Assembly (NCBI RefSeq): GCF_020618775.1
Contig: NZ_JAESVB010000004.1
Coordinates: forward strand, 248,001 to 312,000
Reading direction: 5' to 3'
Length of the DNA: 64,000 bases
Source of the DNA: Acidisoma silvae
GTDB lineage: Bacteria > Pseudomonadota > Alphaproteobacteria > Acetobacterales > Acetobacteraceae
Shown here: piece by piece, positions 33,078-41,219 of the stretch
How positions within the stretch are numbered: the first letter of the stretch is position 1
Layout: every line of letters begins with the position of its first letter
Position numbers and translations under genes: made by a program
Notes under the pieces: model-generated
Seen by the model: the letters and a program-made list of their open reading frames with translations, nothing else
Database searches by the model: none
Told to the model about the DNA's origin: nothing

Positions 33078-33851
33078 GTGTATCTCGAAAAATTCAGGCT
33101 GGACGGAAAAGTCGCCGTCATCACGGGTGCCGCGCGGGGTATCGGCCTTGCCTGCGCCGAGGCGCTGGCGGAAGCGGGGGCTGCCGTGGTGCTGACGGAT
33201 ATGAACGCGGCTGCGGCCGAAAGTGCCGCCGCAACTCTCGCGGCGCGCGGCTATACCGCCTCGGCGGAAGCGCTGGACGTGACAGACCCGCGCGCGGTGG
33301 AGCGCGTGCATGACGCGGTCATCGCCCGCCACGGGCGCTGCGATATCCTGGTCAATAATGCCGGCATCGCCATCAGCAACCGCCCGGCCGAGACCATGGA
33401 TGACGCAACCTGGCTGAAAGTGCTGGACGTGAACCTGAACGGCACCTTCTGGTGCTGCCGCAGCTTCGGCGCCACCATGCTGAAGAACGGCACCGGGGCC
33501 ATCGTCAATATCGGCTCCATGTCCGCCGATATCGTCAATCGTCCGCAGGAACAGAGCCAGTACAATGCCTCCAAGGCTGGCGTGCATCATCTGACGCGGT
33601 CGCTCGCCGCCGAATGGGCGGCGCGTGGCGTGCGCGTCAATGCGGTGGCCCCGACCTATATCGACACCGAACTCAATTCATACGTCTATGAGAATGCCGA
33701 GATGTATAAGCATTGGGTGGGCGGCACGCCGATGAACCGCCTGGGCCGCACCGAGGAAGTCGCTTCCGTCGTACTGTTCCTGGCCTCCGACGCGGCCAGC
33801 CTGATGACGGGGTCTATCGTTCTGGCCGATGGCGGCTATACCTGCTGGTAA
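33078..33851 (+). CDS. SDR-family oxidoreductase (polyol/sugar dehydrogenase-like)
   Basis: This 257-residue classical short-chain dehydrogenase has TGAARGIG for cofactor binding, the structural NNAG motif, and the catalytic Ser plus YNASK (SQYNASKAG). The closing ASLMTGSIVLADGGYTCW is typical of polyol dehydrogenases such as galactitol- or arabinitol-type enzymes. The start is GTG with GGGG upstream. It follows the second ABC importer in the same transcription unit, which suggests that the imported sugar alcohol is oxidised here to a ketose, the likely substrate of the FGGY kinase. That order is inference. Confidence 0.9.
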   Translation: MYLEKFRLDGKVAVITGAARGIGLACAEALAEAGAAVVLTDMNAAAAESAAATLAARGYTASAEALDVTDPRAVERVHDAVIARHGRCDILVNNAGIAISNRPAETMDDATWLKVLDVNLNGTFWCCRSFGATMLKNGTGAIVNIGSMSADIVNRPQEQSQYNASKAGVHHLTRSLAAEWAARGVRVNAVAPTYIDTELNSYVYENAEMYKHWVGGTPMNRLGRTEEVASVVLFLASDAASLMTGSIVLADGGYTCW

Positions 33852-33892
33852 GAAGCACGGATCGGCTCGGGATAGACGGAAACCGAAATTTT

Positions 33893-33994
33893 GCGTCATG
33901 CGCGGCTTTATGCCGCGCATCTACCCGTTCGGGCGCCCAGACCGCGTTTGGGCGCCGCAGCGGGTAGACCTGCGGGACAAGCCCGCGGGCGACG
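33893..33994. repeat. Intergenic cloverleaf repeat, copy D
   Basis: Bounded by GCGTCATG and GGGCGACG, this copy has GCGCGGC-tttat-GCCGCGC, a GGCGCCCA/TGGGCGCC centre and TGCGGG-acaag-CCCGCG on the right (imperfect). It separates the SDR gene from the kinase gene, two genes in the same orientation, so it may partly terminate the transporter transcript. Confidence 0.85.
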
Positions 33995-34053
33995 ATAGCG
34001 GGGACGTTTCAATCGACACCCGACCGGCTTTTGGTGGCTGGGGAGAGGATAAA

Positions 34054-35556
34054 ATGGCCGAAGGCCTGACGCTCGCGATCGATATCGGCACCGGCAGCGC
34101 GCGAGCGGCGCTGGTGGACGGGCAGGGCGTGGTTCTGCGTGTCGCGGCGCGGGAGCATGATCAGATCGTGCCGCAATTCGGTTGGGCCGAGCAGCGCCCG
34201 GCGCAATGGTGGGACGGTACGGTCGCCGCCATCCGGGACTTGCTGGACGGCATGCCTGAAGCGCGGCAGTCTATCGAAGCCATCGCCGCCTGCGGCCAGA
34301 TGCATGGCACCGTGCTGGTGGACGGTGATGGCGATCTCACCCGCGACACCGCGCCGCTGTGGAATGACAAGCGGACCGCCGCCGCCGTCGCCGCTTTCGA
34401 GACGGCCAATCCCTCGGCCGATTATCTCAAGCTGACCGGCAATCCGCCGACGCCGGCCTGGCCCGGCTTCAAGCTGGCCTGGCTACGCGACAATGACCCT
34501 GGGGCCTATGCCCGCGCCGCGCATGTGCTGATGCCGAAGGATTATATCAATCTGCGGCTGACGGGCGTGGCCGCCATGGATCGCGGCGATGTCTCGTGCA
34601 GCTTTCTCAATGACTGCGCGACCGATGACTGGTCTCCCGCGATGATCGCGGCTTTGGGGCTGGATGCGGCCAAGCTGCCGCCGGTGCGTGACCCGCGCGA
34701 TATCCTGGGTGCGGTCACGCCGGAAGCGGCACGGGAGACGGGTCTGCGCGCCGGCACGCCGGTGCTTGTCGGCAGCGCGGATTATCCCGCCGCTCTGTTG
34801 GGCGCCGGCGTCTGCCGCCCGGGTCTGGCGTCGGACGTCACTGGCACCTCCTGCATCATGACGGTGATCGCGGAACGCCCGATCCTGGACCCGGAAATCT
34901 GCAATGTCGCGACCGTCGAAGGCGGCTGGGGCGCGTTCGTGCTGCTGGAAACGGGTGGGGATGCGGTGCGGTGGGCGCGGCGCGCGCTGCATGAGCGGCG
35001 GCTGGATTACGCGGCGATCATGGATCAGGCAGAAACCGCGCCGGCCGGCTGCGACGGGCTGTTCTTTCTGCCCTATCTGACCGGGGAACGGTTGGGCGCG
35101 CATCGCAATGCGCGGGCGCAGTTTTTCGGCCTCGGCGCCGGCCATGGCCTCGCGCATCTGGACCGGGCGCTGCTGGAAGGCGTGGGTTTCGCCGGTAACC
35201 GCGCGCTGCGCATCATGGCTGACCGCGCCGGGCAAAAGGTGGAGCGTGTCATCGCCACCAGCGGCGGCGCCAAAAGCCCGCTCTGGCTGAAGATCAAGGC
35301 CAGCGCCTATAATCTGCCGATCCTGGTGCCGCGCGAGGCCGAAAGCGGGCTGGTCGCCTGTGCCGCCATGGCCGCCGCCGCCACGGGGCGTTTCGCCTCG
35401 CTGCATGCGGCGGTGGATGCTTTCGTGCGATTCGAGCCTGAAATCCTGCCCGACCCGGCCTGGGCCGAGCGCTATGCGCGCATGCAGCCGATTTTCGATC
35501 AGCTCTATCAGCAGAGCCAGTCGCTGTATGATGCGCTGGACGCGCTATCGGATTGA
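34054..35556 (+). CDS. FGGY-family carbohydrate kinase (xylulokinase-like)
   Basis: This 500-residue sugar kinase of the actin-like ATPase fold has an N-terminal phosphate loop AIDIGTGSARAALVDG, the substrate block ACGQMHGTVLVD and PLWNDKR, and a C-terminal ATP site with VIATSGGAKSPLWLKIKA. The start is ATG 34054 after GGGGAGAGGAT; the upstream extension runs through repeat copy D and is rejected. It phosphorylates a ketose or polyol using ATP. Xylulose is the nearest known substrate class, but the unusual gene company (KDPG aldolase, AroE-like protein, lactonase) leaves the substrate open. Confidence 0.9.
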   Translation: MAEGLTLAIDIGTGSARAALVDGQGVVLRVAAREHDQIVPQFGWAEQRPAQWWDGTVAAIRDLLDGMPEARQSIEAIAACGQMHGTVLVDGDGDLTRDTAPLWNDKRTAAAVAAFETANPSADYLKLTGNPPTPAWPGFKLAWLRDNDPGAYARAAHVLMPKDYINLRLTGVAAMDRGDVSCSFLNDCATDDWSPAMIAALGLDAAKLPPVRDPRDILGAVTPEAARETGLRAGTPVLVGSADYPAALLGAGVCRPGLASDVTGTSCIMTVIAERPILDPEICNVATVEGGWGAFVLLETGGDAVRWARRALHERRLDYAAIMDQAETAPAGCDGLFFLPYLTGERLGAHRNARAQFFGLGAGHGLAHLDRALLEGVGFAGNRALRIMADRAGQKVERVIATSGGAKSPLWLKIKASAYNLPILVPREAESGLVACAAMAAAATGRFASLHAAVDAFVRFEPEILPDPAWAERYARMQPIFDQLYQQSQSLYDALDALSD

Positions 35557-35589
35557 CGTCAGAGGGGCGGGCAGGGAAGTCTGCGCGCC

Positions 35590-35871
35590 ATGCGCAAACT
35601 CCTTTTCGCCCTCACTGTCCTCTCGCTGCCTTTGGCGGCGCAGGCGGCGGGGACAGAATTTCCCTTCTATGCCGCCTATAAGTCCTGGATTGATCTATCA
35701 ATGTACCTGCGGCGGCCTGGAAGCAGGGGATTGGCCGGTATTGTTCCGGTCCGCGCCATAAAGTCTGTCAGGCTTGACCAGAATTACCTTCGACCGTCAT
35801 GCCCGCGAAAGCGGGCATCTTCTCCTGGTTGTAACGCCAAAGCAAGAAGATACCCGCTTTCGCGGGTATGA
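35590..35871 (+). pseudogene. Truncated secreted-protein gene running into a repeat
   Basis: The frame begins with a convincing signal peptide (MRKLLFALTVLSLPLAAQAA, cleavage before GTEF) after AGGGAAG. Past about residue 45 the sequence loses protein character. The tail from 35795 to the stop is simply a translation of repeat copy E. This looks like the 5' remnant of a small exported protein cut by rearrangement or by insertion of the repeat. A genuine short exported peptide is less likely. It starts 33 bases after the kinase gene. Confidence 0.5.
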
Positions 35872-35873
35872 CG
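35795..35873. repeat. Intergenic palindromic repeat, copy E
   Basis: It is bounded by CCGTCAT and ATGACG and has hairpins GCCCGC-gaaa-GCGGGC and ACCCGC-tttc-GCGGGT, with ATCTTCT and AAGAAGAT as closing arms. It is closest to copy A at 2311. It interrupts the signal-peptide gene fragment. Confidence 0.82.
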
Positions 35874-35910
35874 CTGTTTCAATCAAAATCTGACAGAATC
35901 TAGTGTTTCT

Positions 35911-35960
35911 GCAACCGCGCTACCCGAGCTTGGTCAGGCAAGCGCGGGTAGTGCGGTTGC
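35911..35960. repeat. 50-bp near-perfect hairpin downstream of the DUF1993 gene
   Basis: GCAACCGC, CTACCCG and GCTTG pair with CAAGC, CGGGTAG and GCGGTTGC around a 6-base loop, with single mismatches between blocks. It lies 23 bases past the DUF1993 stop on the minus strand. There is no T-run, so Rho-independent termination is uncertain. Confidence 0.7.
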
Positions 35961-35982
35961 TTCGGTCAAAAGATGGCAGGTT

Positions 35983-36492
35983 CTAGACACCCGCGAGATA
36001 GGTCATCTTGCCGATTTCGACGCCTTGATGCCGCAACAGGCCATAGGCCGTGGTGACATGGAAGAAGAAATTGGGGATGGCGAATTGCGTCAGGTAATCG
36101 CCGCCGTTTTTGAAGACATGTGGTTCGCCGCGTGTCGGAATGGTGATGCTGCGGTTTTCGCTGGCATTGATCTGCTCGGGCGTAAAACTTTCCGCATAGG
36201 CGATGACTTTCGCAATGCGGGCCTTGAGTTCGTCGAAGGTGGTTTCGGTATCGGCGTGGCTGGGCGGCGTTTCACCGCTGAGCCGCGCCGCGCAGGCCTT
36301 GGCGGCGTCGGCCGCGCTTTGCACCTGACGCGCAAGATTGAACATATCGGGCGCCAGCCGGGCTTCGATCATCGTCGCCGGGTCAATATCCTGTGCCGCC
36401 GCATGGGCGGCGGCCTTGTCCAGAATGATGGATAGGTTTTGCAGCATGCGTACCATCATCGGGATGGATGCATCGTAGAGTGAGAAGGCCAT
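35983..36492 (-). CDS. DUF1993 family protein
   Basis: This 169-residue soluble, mostly helical protein has the DUF1993 pattern: MAFSLYDASIPMMVRMLQNLSIILDKA at the start, ARLAPDMFNLARQVQSAADAAK in the middle, and FAIPNFFFHVTTAYGLLRHQGVEIGK at the end. The family resembles DinB-type four-helix bundles, and its biochemical role is unknown. No secretion signal is visible. It appears monocistronic, bracketed by the strong hairpin at 35911 and the perfect palindrome at 36582. Confidence 0.88.
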   Translation of the reverse strand: MAFSLYDASIPMMVRMLQNLSIILDKAAAHAAAQDIDPATMIEARLAPDMFNLARQVQSAADAAKACAARLSGETPPSHADTETTFDELKARIAKVIAYAESFTPEQINASENRSITIPTRGEPHVFKNGGDYLTQFAIPNFFFHVTTAYGLLRHQGVEIGKMTYLAGV

Positions 36493-36581
36493 GATCGCGC
36501 TCCGTTTGGAGGCGGCAGGCTAGTCTCTATCGCCCGCGTCGCAAAGCCGTGCCGGAGCAGAGGCCGATTTTCGCCACGCAA

Positions 36582-36611
36582 CTGTCACGCGCGGCCGGCC
36601 GCGCGTGACAG
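36582..36611. repeat. Perfect 30-bp palindrome
   Basis: CTGTCACGCGCGGCC is followed directly by its reverse complement, giving a 15-bp arm with no spacer. It sits between the aldo/keto reductase stop (36653) and the DUF1993 start (36492) on the minus strand. It may terminate the reductase transcript or bind a dimeric protein. There is no T-run. Confidence 0.8.
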
Positions 36612-36652
36612 TGGGTTCAGCAGGACATAGGCTGCCTAGGTGCTTTGGCGCA

Positions 36653-37534
36653 TCAATGGCCGATGCCCTTCTGCTCCAGCAGTTCCAGCTTGGCCATCGC
36701 GCCTTCCGAAAGATGGATCTGCGTCGCTTCCAGATTTTCACGCAAGTGCGCCCGCGAACTGGTGCCGGGGATGAGCAGGATATTGGGCGAGCGCTGTAGC
36801 AGCCAGGCCAGCGCCACCTGCAACGGTGTCGCGCCCGCATGCTCGGCCACTTCCGACAGAATGCTCGATTGCAGCGGCGAAAAGCCACCCAGCGGGAAGA
36901 AGGGCACATAGGGAATGCCTTCATCCGCCAGCCAATGGACCAGCGTCTCATCCTCACGATGGGCGAGGTTGAAGGCATTCTGCACGCAGACGATGGGGGC
37001 GATCTTCTGCCCGTCCTCAACCTGCTTGCGGGTGACATTGCTGAGGCCGATATGCTTGATCTTGCCCTCGCGCTGCATGTCCGCCAGGGCGGTCATCTGC
37101 TCTTCCAGCGGGCCTTCCGCCGGCCCGTGGATCGAATGCATGCTGCGGAGATTGACGACCTCCAGCTGTTCCAGCCCAAGATTGCGCAGATTGTCTTCGA
37201 CCGCCGTGCGCAGCTCCGGCGGCGACATGGCGGGCAGCCAGCCGCCCTTCTCGTCGCGGCGGGCCGAGACCTTGGTGACGATGACGAGATCCTGAGGATA
37301 GGGATGCAGCGCCTCGCGGATGATTTCATTCGTCACATGCGGCCCGTAGAAATCCGACGTATCGATATGGTCGACGCCGGATTCCACTGCCTCGCGCAGC
37401 ACGGCAATGGCTTCCGCGCGGTCGCGCGGCGGCCCGAAAACGCCGGGGCCGGCCAATTGCATCGCGCCATAGCCCATACGGCGAACCGGGCGGTCTCCCA
37501 GCACATAGGTTCCAACGTCCTTGATTGTCGCCAT
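36653..37534 (-). CDS. Aldo/keto reductase
   Basis: This 293-residue NADPH-dependent TIM-barrel oxidoreductase begins at MATIKDVGTYVLGD after AGGAGAG; the longer frame upstream overlaps the promoter and LysR gene. The catalytic tetrad region is DHIDTSDFYGPHVTNE (Asp and Tyr), with Lys in VIVTKVSARRD and the His position replaced by the RSMHSIHG segment. The C-terminal LIPGTSSRAHLRENLEA binds NADPH. It resembles the plant-pathogen and YajO/oxidoreductase group with broad aldehyde specificity. It is divergent from a LysR regulator that probably controls it. Confidence 0.9.
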   Translation of the reverse strand: MATIKDVGTYVLGDRPVRRMGYGAMQLAGPGVFGPPRDRAEAIAVLREAVESGVDHIDTSDFYGPHVTNEIIREALHPYPQDLVIVTKVSARRDEKGGWLPAMSPPELRTAVEDNLRNLGLEQLEVVNLRSMHSIHGPAEGPLEEQMTALADMQREGKIKHIGLSNVTRKQVEDGQKIAPIVCVQNAFNLAHREDETLVHWLADEGIPYVPFFPLGGFSPLQSSILSEVAEHAGATPLQVALAWLLQRSPNILLIPGTSSRAHLRENLEATQIHLSEGAMAKLELLEQKGIGH

Positions 37535-37613
37535 GGTCGCTCTCCTCTTCGTTCCTGGGACAGGATTTAGGGACTGTTTGGCCGCGCGATAACCGCCGAT
37601 AAAGCGCACACCC

Positions 37614-37631
37614 TGTTCACATAGGCGAACA
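37614..37631. promoter_or_regulatory. Candidate LysR operator
   Basis: TGTTC-N8-GAACA is a perfect 5-bp-arm palindrome ending immediately before the LysR start codon, of the T-N11-A type favoured by LysR proteins. Autorepression is the simplest reading. Confidence 0.45.
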
Positions 37632-38540
37632 ATGGCGGCTGATCTCAACGAACTTTCCCTCTTTCTGGCGGTCGCCCGCGCCGGTGGTTTTCGCCAGGCC
37701 GCCCGTGGCCTGGGCCTTAGCCCCTCGGGCCTGAGCGAGGCCGTCAGCCGGCTGGAAACCAGGCTCGGCCTGCGCCTGCTTCACCGCAGCACCCGCAGCC
37801 TGGCCTTGACGGAGGCGGGCGAGCGGCTGGTGGCCCGTCTGGCGCCCGCCCTGAGCGAGGTCGAGGCAGCGGTGGAGGCCGCGCAGAGTGCCGCCGGACA
37901 TCCGGCCGGTACGCTGCGCCTGAACGTGCCGGTCAGCGCGGCAAGGCTGGTGCTGCCGGCGCTGATCCCGCCCTTTCTCAAAGCCTATCCGGATATCCGG
38001 CTGGAAATCACGGCGGAGGAGAGCTTCGTCGATATCCTGGCGGCCGGCTGCGACGCCGGCATCCGCTATGACGAGCGGCTGGAGCAGGACATGATCGCGC
38101 TGCCCATCGGCCCGCGCCGGCAGCGCTATGCGCTTGGCGCCGCGCCGGACTATCTGGCGGCGCGGGGCGTGCCGCAGCATCCCCGCGATCTGCTCAACCA
38201 TGCCTGCATGCGTGGCCGTTTCCCCAGCGGCTCGGCCGATGTCTGGGAATTCGAGCGCGACGGCGAAACGCTGGCGGTGGACCCGACAGGCCCGCTGCTG
38301 GTGACCATCGGCCCGGCGACCGAGCTTGCGGTGGATGCAGCCCTCGGCGGCCTCGGTCTCGTCTATCTGTTCGAGGATTGGCTGCGGCCGCATTTTCAGG
38401 CCGGGCGGCTGGTGCCGCTGCTGGAAGACTGGTGGCCGTCTTTCTCAGGGCCGTTCCTGTATTATTCCGGCCGGCGGCTGGTGCCGCCGCCCTTGCGGGC
38501 CTTTATCGATTTCGTGCGGAGCGCCAGTCCGGTGGAATAG
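37632..38540 (+). CDS. LysR-family transcriptional regulator
   Basis: This 302-residue protein has an N-terminal winged helix (LNELSLFLAVARAGGFRQAARGLGLSPSGLSEAVSRLETRLG region, shown in part as GFRQAARGLGLSPSGLSEAV) and a substrate-binding domain from about residue 90, including LRLNVPVSAARLVLPALIPPF. This is the DsdC/GcvA-like subgroup typical of regulators of aldo/keto reductases and oxidoreductases. It is divergent from the aldo/keto reductase gene with 97 bases between the starts. Confidence 0.9.
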   Translation: MAADLNELSLFLAVARAGGFRQAARGLGLSPSGLSEAVSRLETRLGLRLLHRSTRSLALTEAGERLVARLAPALSEVEAAVEAAQSAAGHPAGTLRLNVPVSAARLVLPALIPPFLKAYPDIRLEITAEESFVDILAAGCDAGIRYDERLEQDMIALPIGPRRQRYALGAAPDYLAARGVPQHPRDLLNHACMRGRFPSGSADVWEFERDGETLAVDPTGPLLVTIGPATELAVDAALGGLGLVYLFEDWLRPHFQAGRLVPLLEDWWPSFSGPFLYYSGRRLVPPPLRAFIDFVRSASPVE

Positions 38541-38570
38541 TTCCGGTGGAAAATAGTTCCGGCGGAATGG

Positions 38571-39308
38571 TTAAGGCGCCACCAGCGCGTCATAGCCCGA
38601 GAGCGCAGCCTGGGCCTGGCTCGGCGACATGTCCGACTGCAAAACCTGCGTGGCAGTGGCGTGATCGCCGGTCAACTCGCTGGCCAGCGCGTAATCCTGC
38701 CGAACGCGCGGCGTCGCGTCCGACGCTGCTGCCAAAGGCGCGAGAAGGTTGCGCGCCTGGCTCGCCTGGCCCGACAGCGCCATGGACAACGCCAGATTGA
38801 CCATGGGCGCGCGGGCGTCGGGCGCCACGCCCAAAGCGAGCGCATAGGCTTTCTGCGCTTCCGCATGATGGCCTTGCAGGTCGCGGGCGATGCCGAGGTC
38901 GTTCAGCGCCGCCACATTGCGCGGCTGTTCCGTCACCACAGCCAGGAACAGCGTTTCCGCCTTCAGCGGATCGGTGGCCAGTGCCAGGCGGCCGAGGCCG
39001 AGGCGGGCGGGAATTGAGTCCGGCGCCAGAGCCAGGGCCTTGTTGAAGTCGATCAGCGCGTTTTCCGGCAGGCCCGTCTCGGAATAGGCTTCGCCCTGCA
39101 TCACCAGCGCATCGATGTCGTTGGGCGATTGCGCCAGCTTCACCGTGCTGATGCGCAGCGCGATCTGCGGCGCACCGCTGTCCAGCGCGGCTTGGCCGAC
39201 ATTCAGCCCGGGCAGTTGCGTGCCCGGCTGCGGGGCGGTGCAACCGGCGAGCAGGCCGAGGCCAAGCAAAAGCGCCGAGGCAGTGTGATAGGGGGACAAT
39301 AGAGCCAT
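38571..39308 (-). CDS. tadD: Tad pilus TPR lipoprotein (TadD-like)
   Basis: This 245-residue protein has a lipoprotein signal peptide (LLLGLGLLAGC) followed by about five tetratricopeptide repeats, for example PENALIDFNKALALAPDS and HHAEAQKAYALALGVAPDA. TadD is the pilotin-like scaffold for secretin assembly in Flp/Tad systems. ATG 39308 overlaps the tadC stop (TAATG). It is the last gene of the ten-gene Tad operon, as in many alphaproteobacteria. The longer frame upstream lies inside tadC. Confidence 0.87.
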   Translation of the reverse strand: MALLSPYHTASALLLGLGLLAGCTAPQPGTQLPGLNVGQAALDSGAPQIALRISTVKLAQSPNDIDALVMQGEAYSETGLPENALIDFNKALALAPDSIPARLGLGRLALATDPLKAETLFLAVVTEQPRNVAALNDLGIARDLQGHHAEAQKAYALALGVAPDARAPMVNLALSMALSGQASQARNLLAPLAAASDATPRVRQDYALASELTGDHATATQVLQSDMSPSQAQAALSGYDALVAP

Positions 39309-40240
39309 TAGTGGTGGAAGGCCTTCATCAGGTTCAGCGCTGCCGGTCCGGCCACGACGATAAAAATGCACGGTAAGATCAACACGATCATCGGCAAAGT
39401 CAGCAAAACCGGCAGCCTGGCGGCGCGTTCCTCAAAACGCGTCAAGGCTTCCTGCCGCATTTCGATGCCGAGCGCCCGCAGCGCCTCTCCCATGGGCGTG
39501 CCATATTGCACGGACTGGATAAGCGTCGTCGCGACACGTTTGAGGCTGTCCAATCCCGTCCGTTCCCCGAGCGCGGTGAGCGCCGTCGCACTATTCACGG
39601 CGATTTGCAACTCGCTGACGGTCTGGCTGAATTCGCGGGACACCGTGGGATGGGCGAAGCCGATTTCATTCGCAACCCGCTGCATGGTCGGCACCAGACC
39701 CAGCCCGGCCTGGGTGCAGATTACCATCAGGTCCAGCGCATCCGGCACGCCGAGTTCCAGCTTGGTCCGATAGGCCGAACGCACCGAATCAACCGCTTTG
39801 TCGGGTAGCAGCAGGCCGATAATCGCCGCGATGAAAGGCGCGATATGGGAGACCAGGCGCGGCAGCGTGATTTCATGGGTCAAAGCGATGACCAGAAGCG
39901 GGCAGGCGATGACCAGAAGAATCTTCGCGCCGATGAAAAGGCCGAGCGCATTGCCCTGGCGCAGCCCGGCCAAGGCAAGGCCCTCCTCGAATTGCTTGAG
40001 GGTTTTGGGTGACAGCAAGCCGCTGCGCTGAATGCCACGGCCGAACGCGCTGACCAGCCCGACCAGATTAGGCCCACTCGCCTCAGCTTGCCCCTTCTCC
40101 TGGCCCCATTCGCCGCGCACCAGACGCAGCCGGCGATTGAACTGGTTTTGGCGGCGCGTCGAGATCATCAGAATACCCGCCGCGACGGCGGCCATGACAA
40201 TCAGGATGAAGCCGAAGATCAGAATGAGTTGTGGGGTCAT
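39308..40240 (-). CDS. tadC: Tad pilus inner-membrane platform protein TadC
   Basis: This 310-residue member of the type II secretion F (GspF) family has an N-terminal helix (LILIFGFILIVMAAVAAGI), a cytoplasmic domain with LDLMVICTQAGLGLVPTMQRVANEI and two C-terminal helices. TadB and TadC form the inner-membrane platform through which the ATPase drives pilin polymerisation. It is 13 bases after tadB and overlaps tadD. Confidence 0.93.
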   Translation of the reverse strand: MTPQLILIFGFILIVMAAVAAGILMISTRRQNQFNRRLRLVRGEWGQEKGQAEASGPNLVGLVSAFGRGIQRSGLLSPKTLKQFEEGLALAGLRQGNALGLFIGAKILLVIACPLLVIALTHEITLPRLVSHIAPFIAAIIGLLLPDKAVDSVRSAYRTKLELGVPDALDLMVICTQAGLGLVPTMQRVANEIGFAHPTVSREFSQTVSELQIAVNSATALTALGERTGLDSLKRVATTLIQSVQYGTPMGEALRALGIEMRQEALTRFEERAARLPVLLTLPMIVLILPCIFIVVAGPAALNLMKAFHH

Positions 40241-40253
40241 GACAAAACCGCGC

Positions 40254-41219
40254 TCATTTCAGCGCACCCTTGATCATATTCCGCATGATGAACAGGGCGA
40301 CAGTCAGGAGCAAGATGCCGACCACAAGAAGCTTCTGCCCGGTATGGGTTATGAACAATACCAGGATATAACTCGGATTGACGAAAAAAAGCAGGATGGT
40401 CATGAGAAAGGGCATCGAGCCTAGAACCATGGTGCTGCTGCGGCTTTCCGACGTCAGCGCAAAGCCGCGCGCCTTAAGCGCGACGCGTTTGCGAATGGTG
40501 TCGGCCAGCAGTTCCAGCGATTCCGAAAGGCCACCGCCGGCCTGCGCCTGCAAACTCAGCGTCGCGGCAAAGAAACCGTATTCGGGCAGGGCCGTGCGGG
40601 CCGCGCTGGCGCGCAGGGCGACGTCCAGCGGCGTGCCGATGGCGATATCTTCCGACAGACGCAGGAATTCCGCCCGTGTCGGCTCCTGCGCCTCACGGGC
40701 GACGATGCGCATGGCTTCCGGTACCGGTACGCCGACGCGCACCGCGCGGATGATCATCGCCAGGGCGTCCGGAAACTGGCGGAACATGATGTCGCGATGC
40801 TTGTCACGCCATTGTCCGAAGAGGGTGCGACTGCCAATCAGCCAAATCGGCGGCAGAACGATCCAGGCGAGTTTGCCCAGCAGCACGGCGCAGATCATGG
40901 TCGCGATGCGCGCGACGAGAAGCGTCACCAACAGAACGACCCACCAGGGCAGACGATAGATTCCGCGTTCCGCATAATCGCAGCCGAAAATCATCAGGGC
41001 CCGGCTGAAGATGGTGCGATCGGATCGAACCGCTGCGAGCGCGACCGGTGCCGCCGCCACCACCTTTCGCGGCGCCGTTATGCGTGTCGCGCGATCGATG
41101 CGCGCGTCCAGCAAGGCCTTCTGCTTTTGCCCGCTCGAAATCAGAAGGCCCATGCCGCCCAGTCCCATCAGGACCAGCAGAGCAAGCAGAAGCAGGATGT
41201 GCAGAAGGCCGGGGCTCAT
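40254..41219 (-). CDS. tadB: Tad pilus inner-membrane platform protein TadB
   Basis: This 321-residue GspF-family protein has helices at the N-terminus (LLLLALLVLMGLGGMGLLI), around residues 90-130 and at the C-terminus. The cytoplasmic domain contains FPDALAMIIRAVRVGVPVPEAMRIVA and LSLQAQAGGGLSESLELLADTIRKRV, the typical TadB blocks. Its start overlaps the tadA stop by ATGA, ensuring a fixed ATPase-to-platform ratio. Confidence 0.93.
   Translation of the reverse strand: MSPGLLHILLLLALLVLMGLGGMGLLISSGQKQKALLDARIDRATRITAPRKVVAAAPVALAAVRSDRTIFSRALMIFGCDYAERGIYRLPWWVVLLVTLLVARIATMICAVLLGKLAWIVLPPIWLIGSRTLFGQWRDKHRDIMFRQFPDALAMIIRAVRVGVPVPEAMRIVAREAQEPTRAEFLRLSEDIAIGTPLDVALRASAARTALPEYGFFAATLSLQAQAGGGLSESLELLADTIRKRVALKARGFALTSESRSSTMVLGSMPFLMTILLFFVNPSYILVLFITHTGQKLLVVGILLLTVALFIMRNMIKGALK

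Noticed and set aside
33829-34053. 75-residue N-terminal extension of the FGGY kinase
   Set aside because: It reads through repeat copy D; the GGGGAGAGGAT site and conserved kinase N-terminus place the start at 34054.
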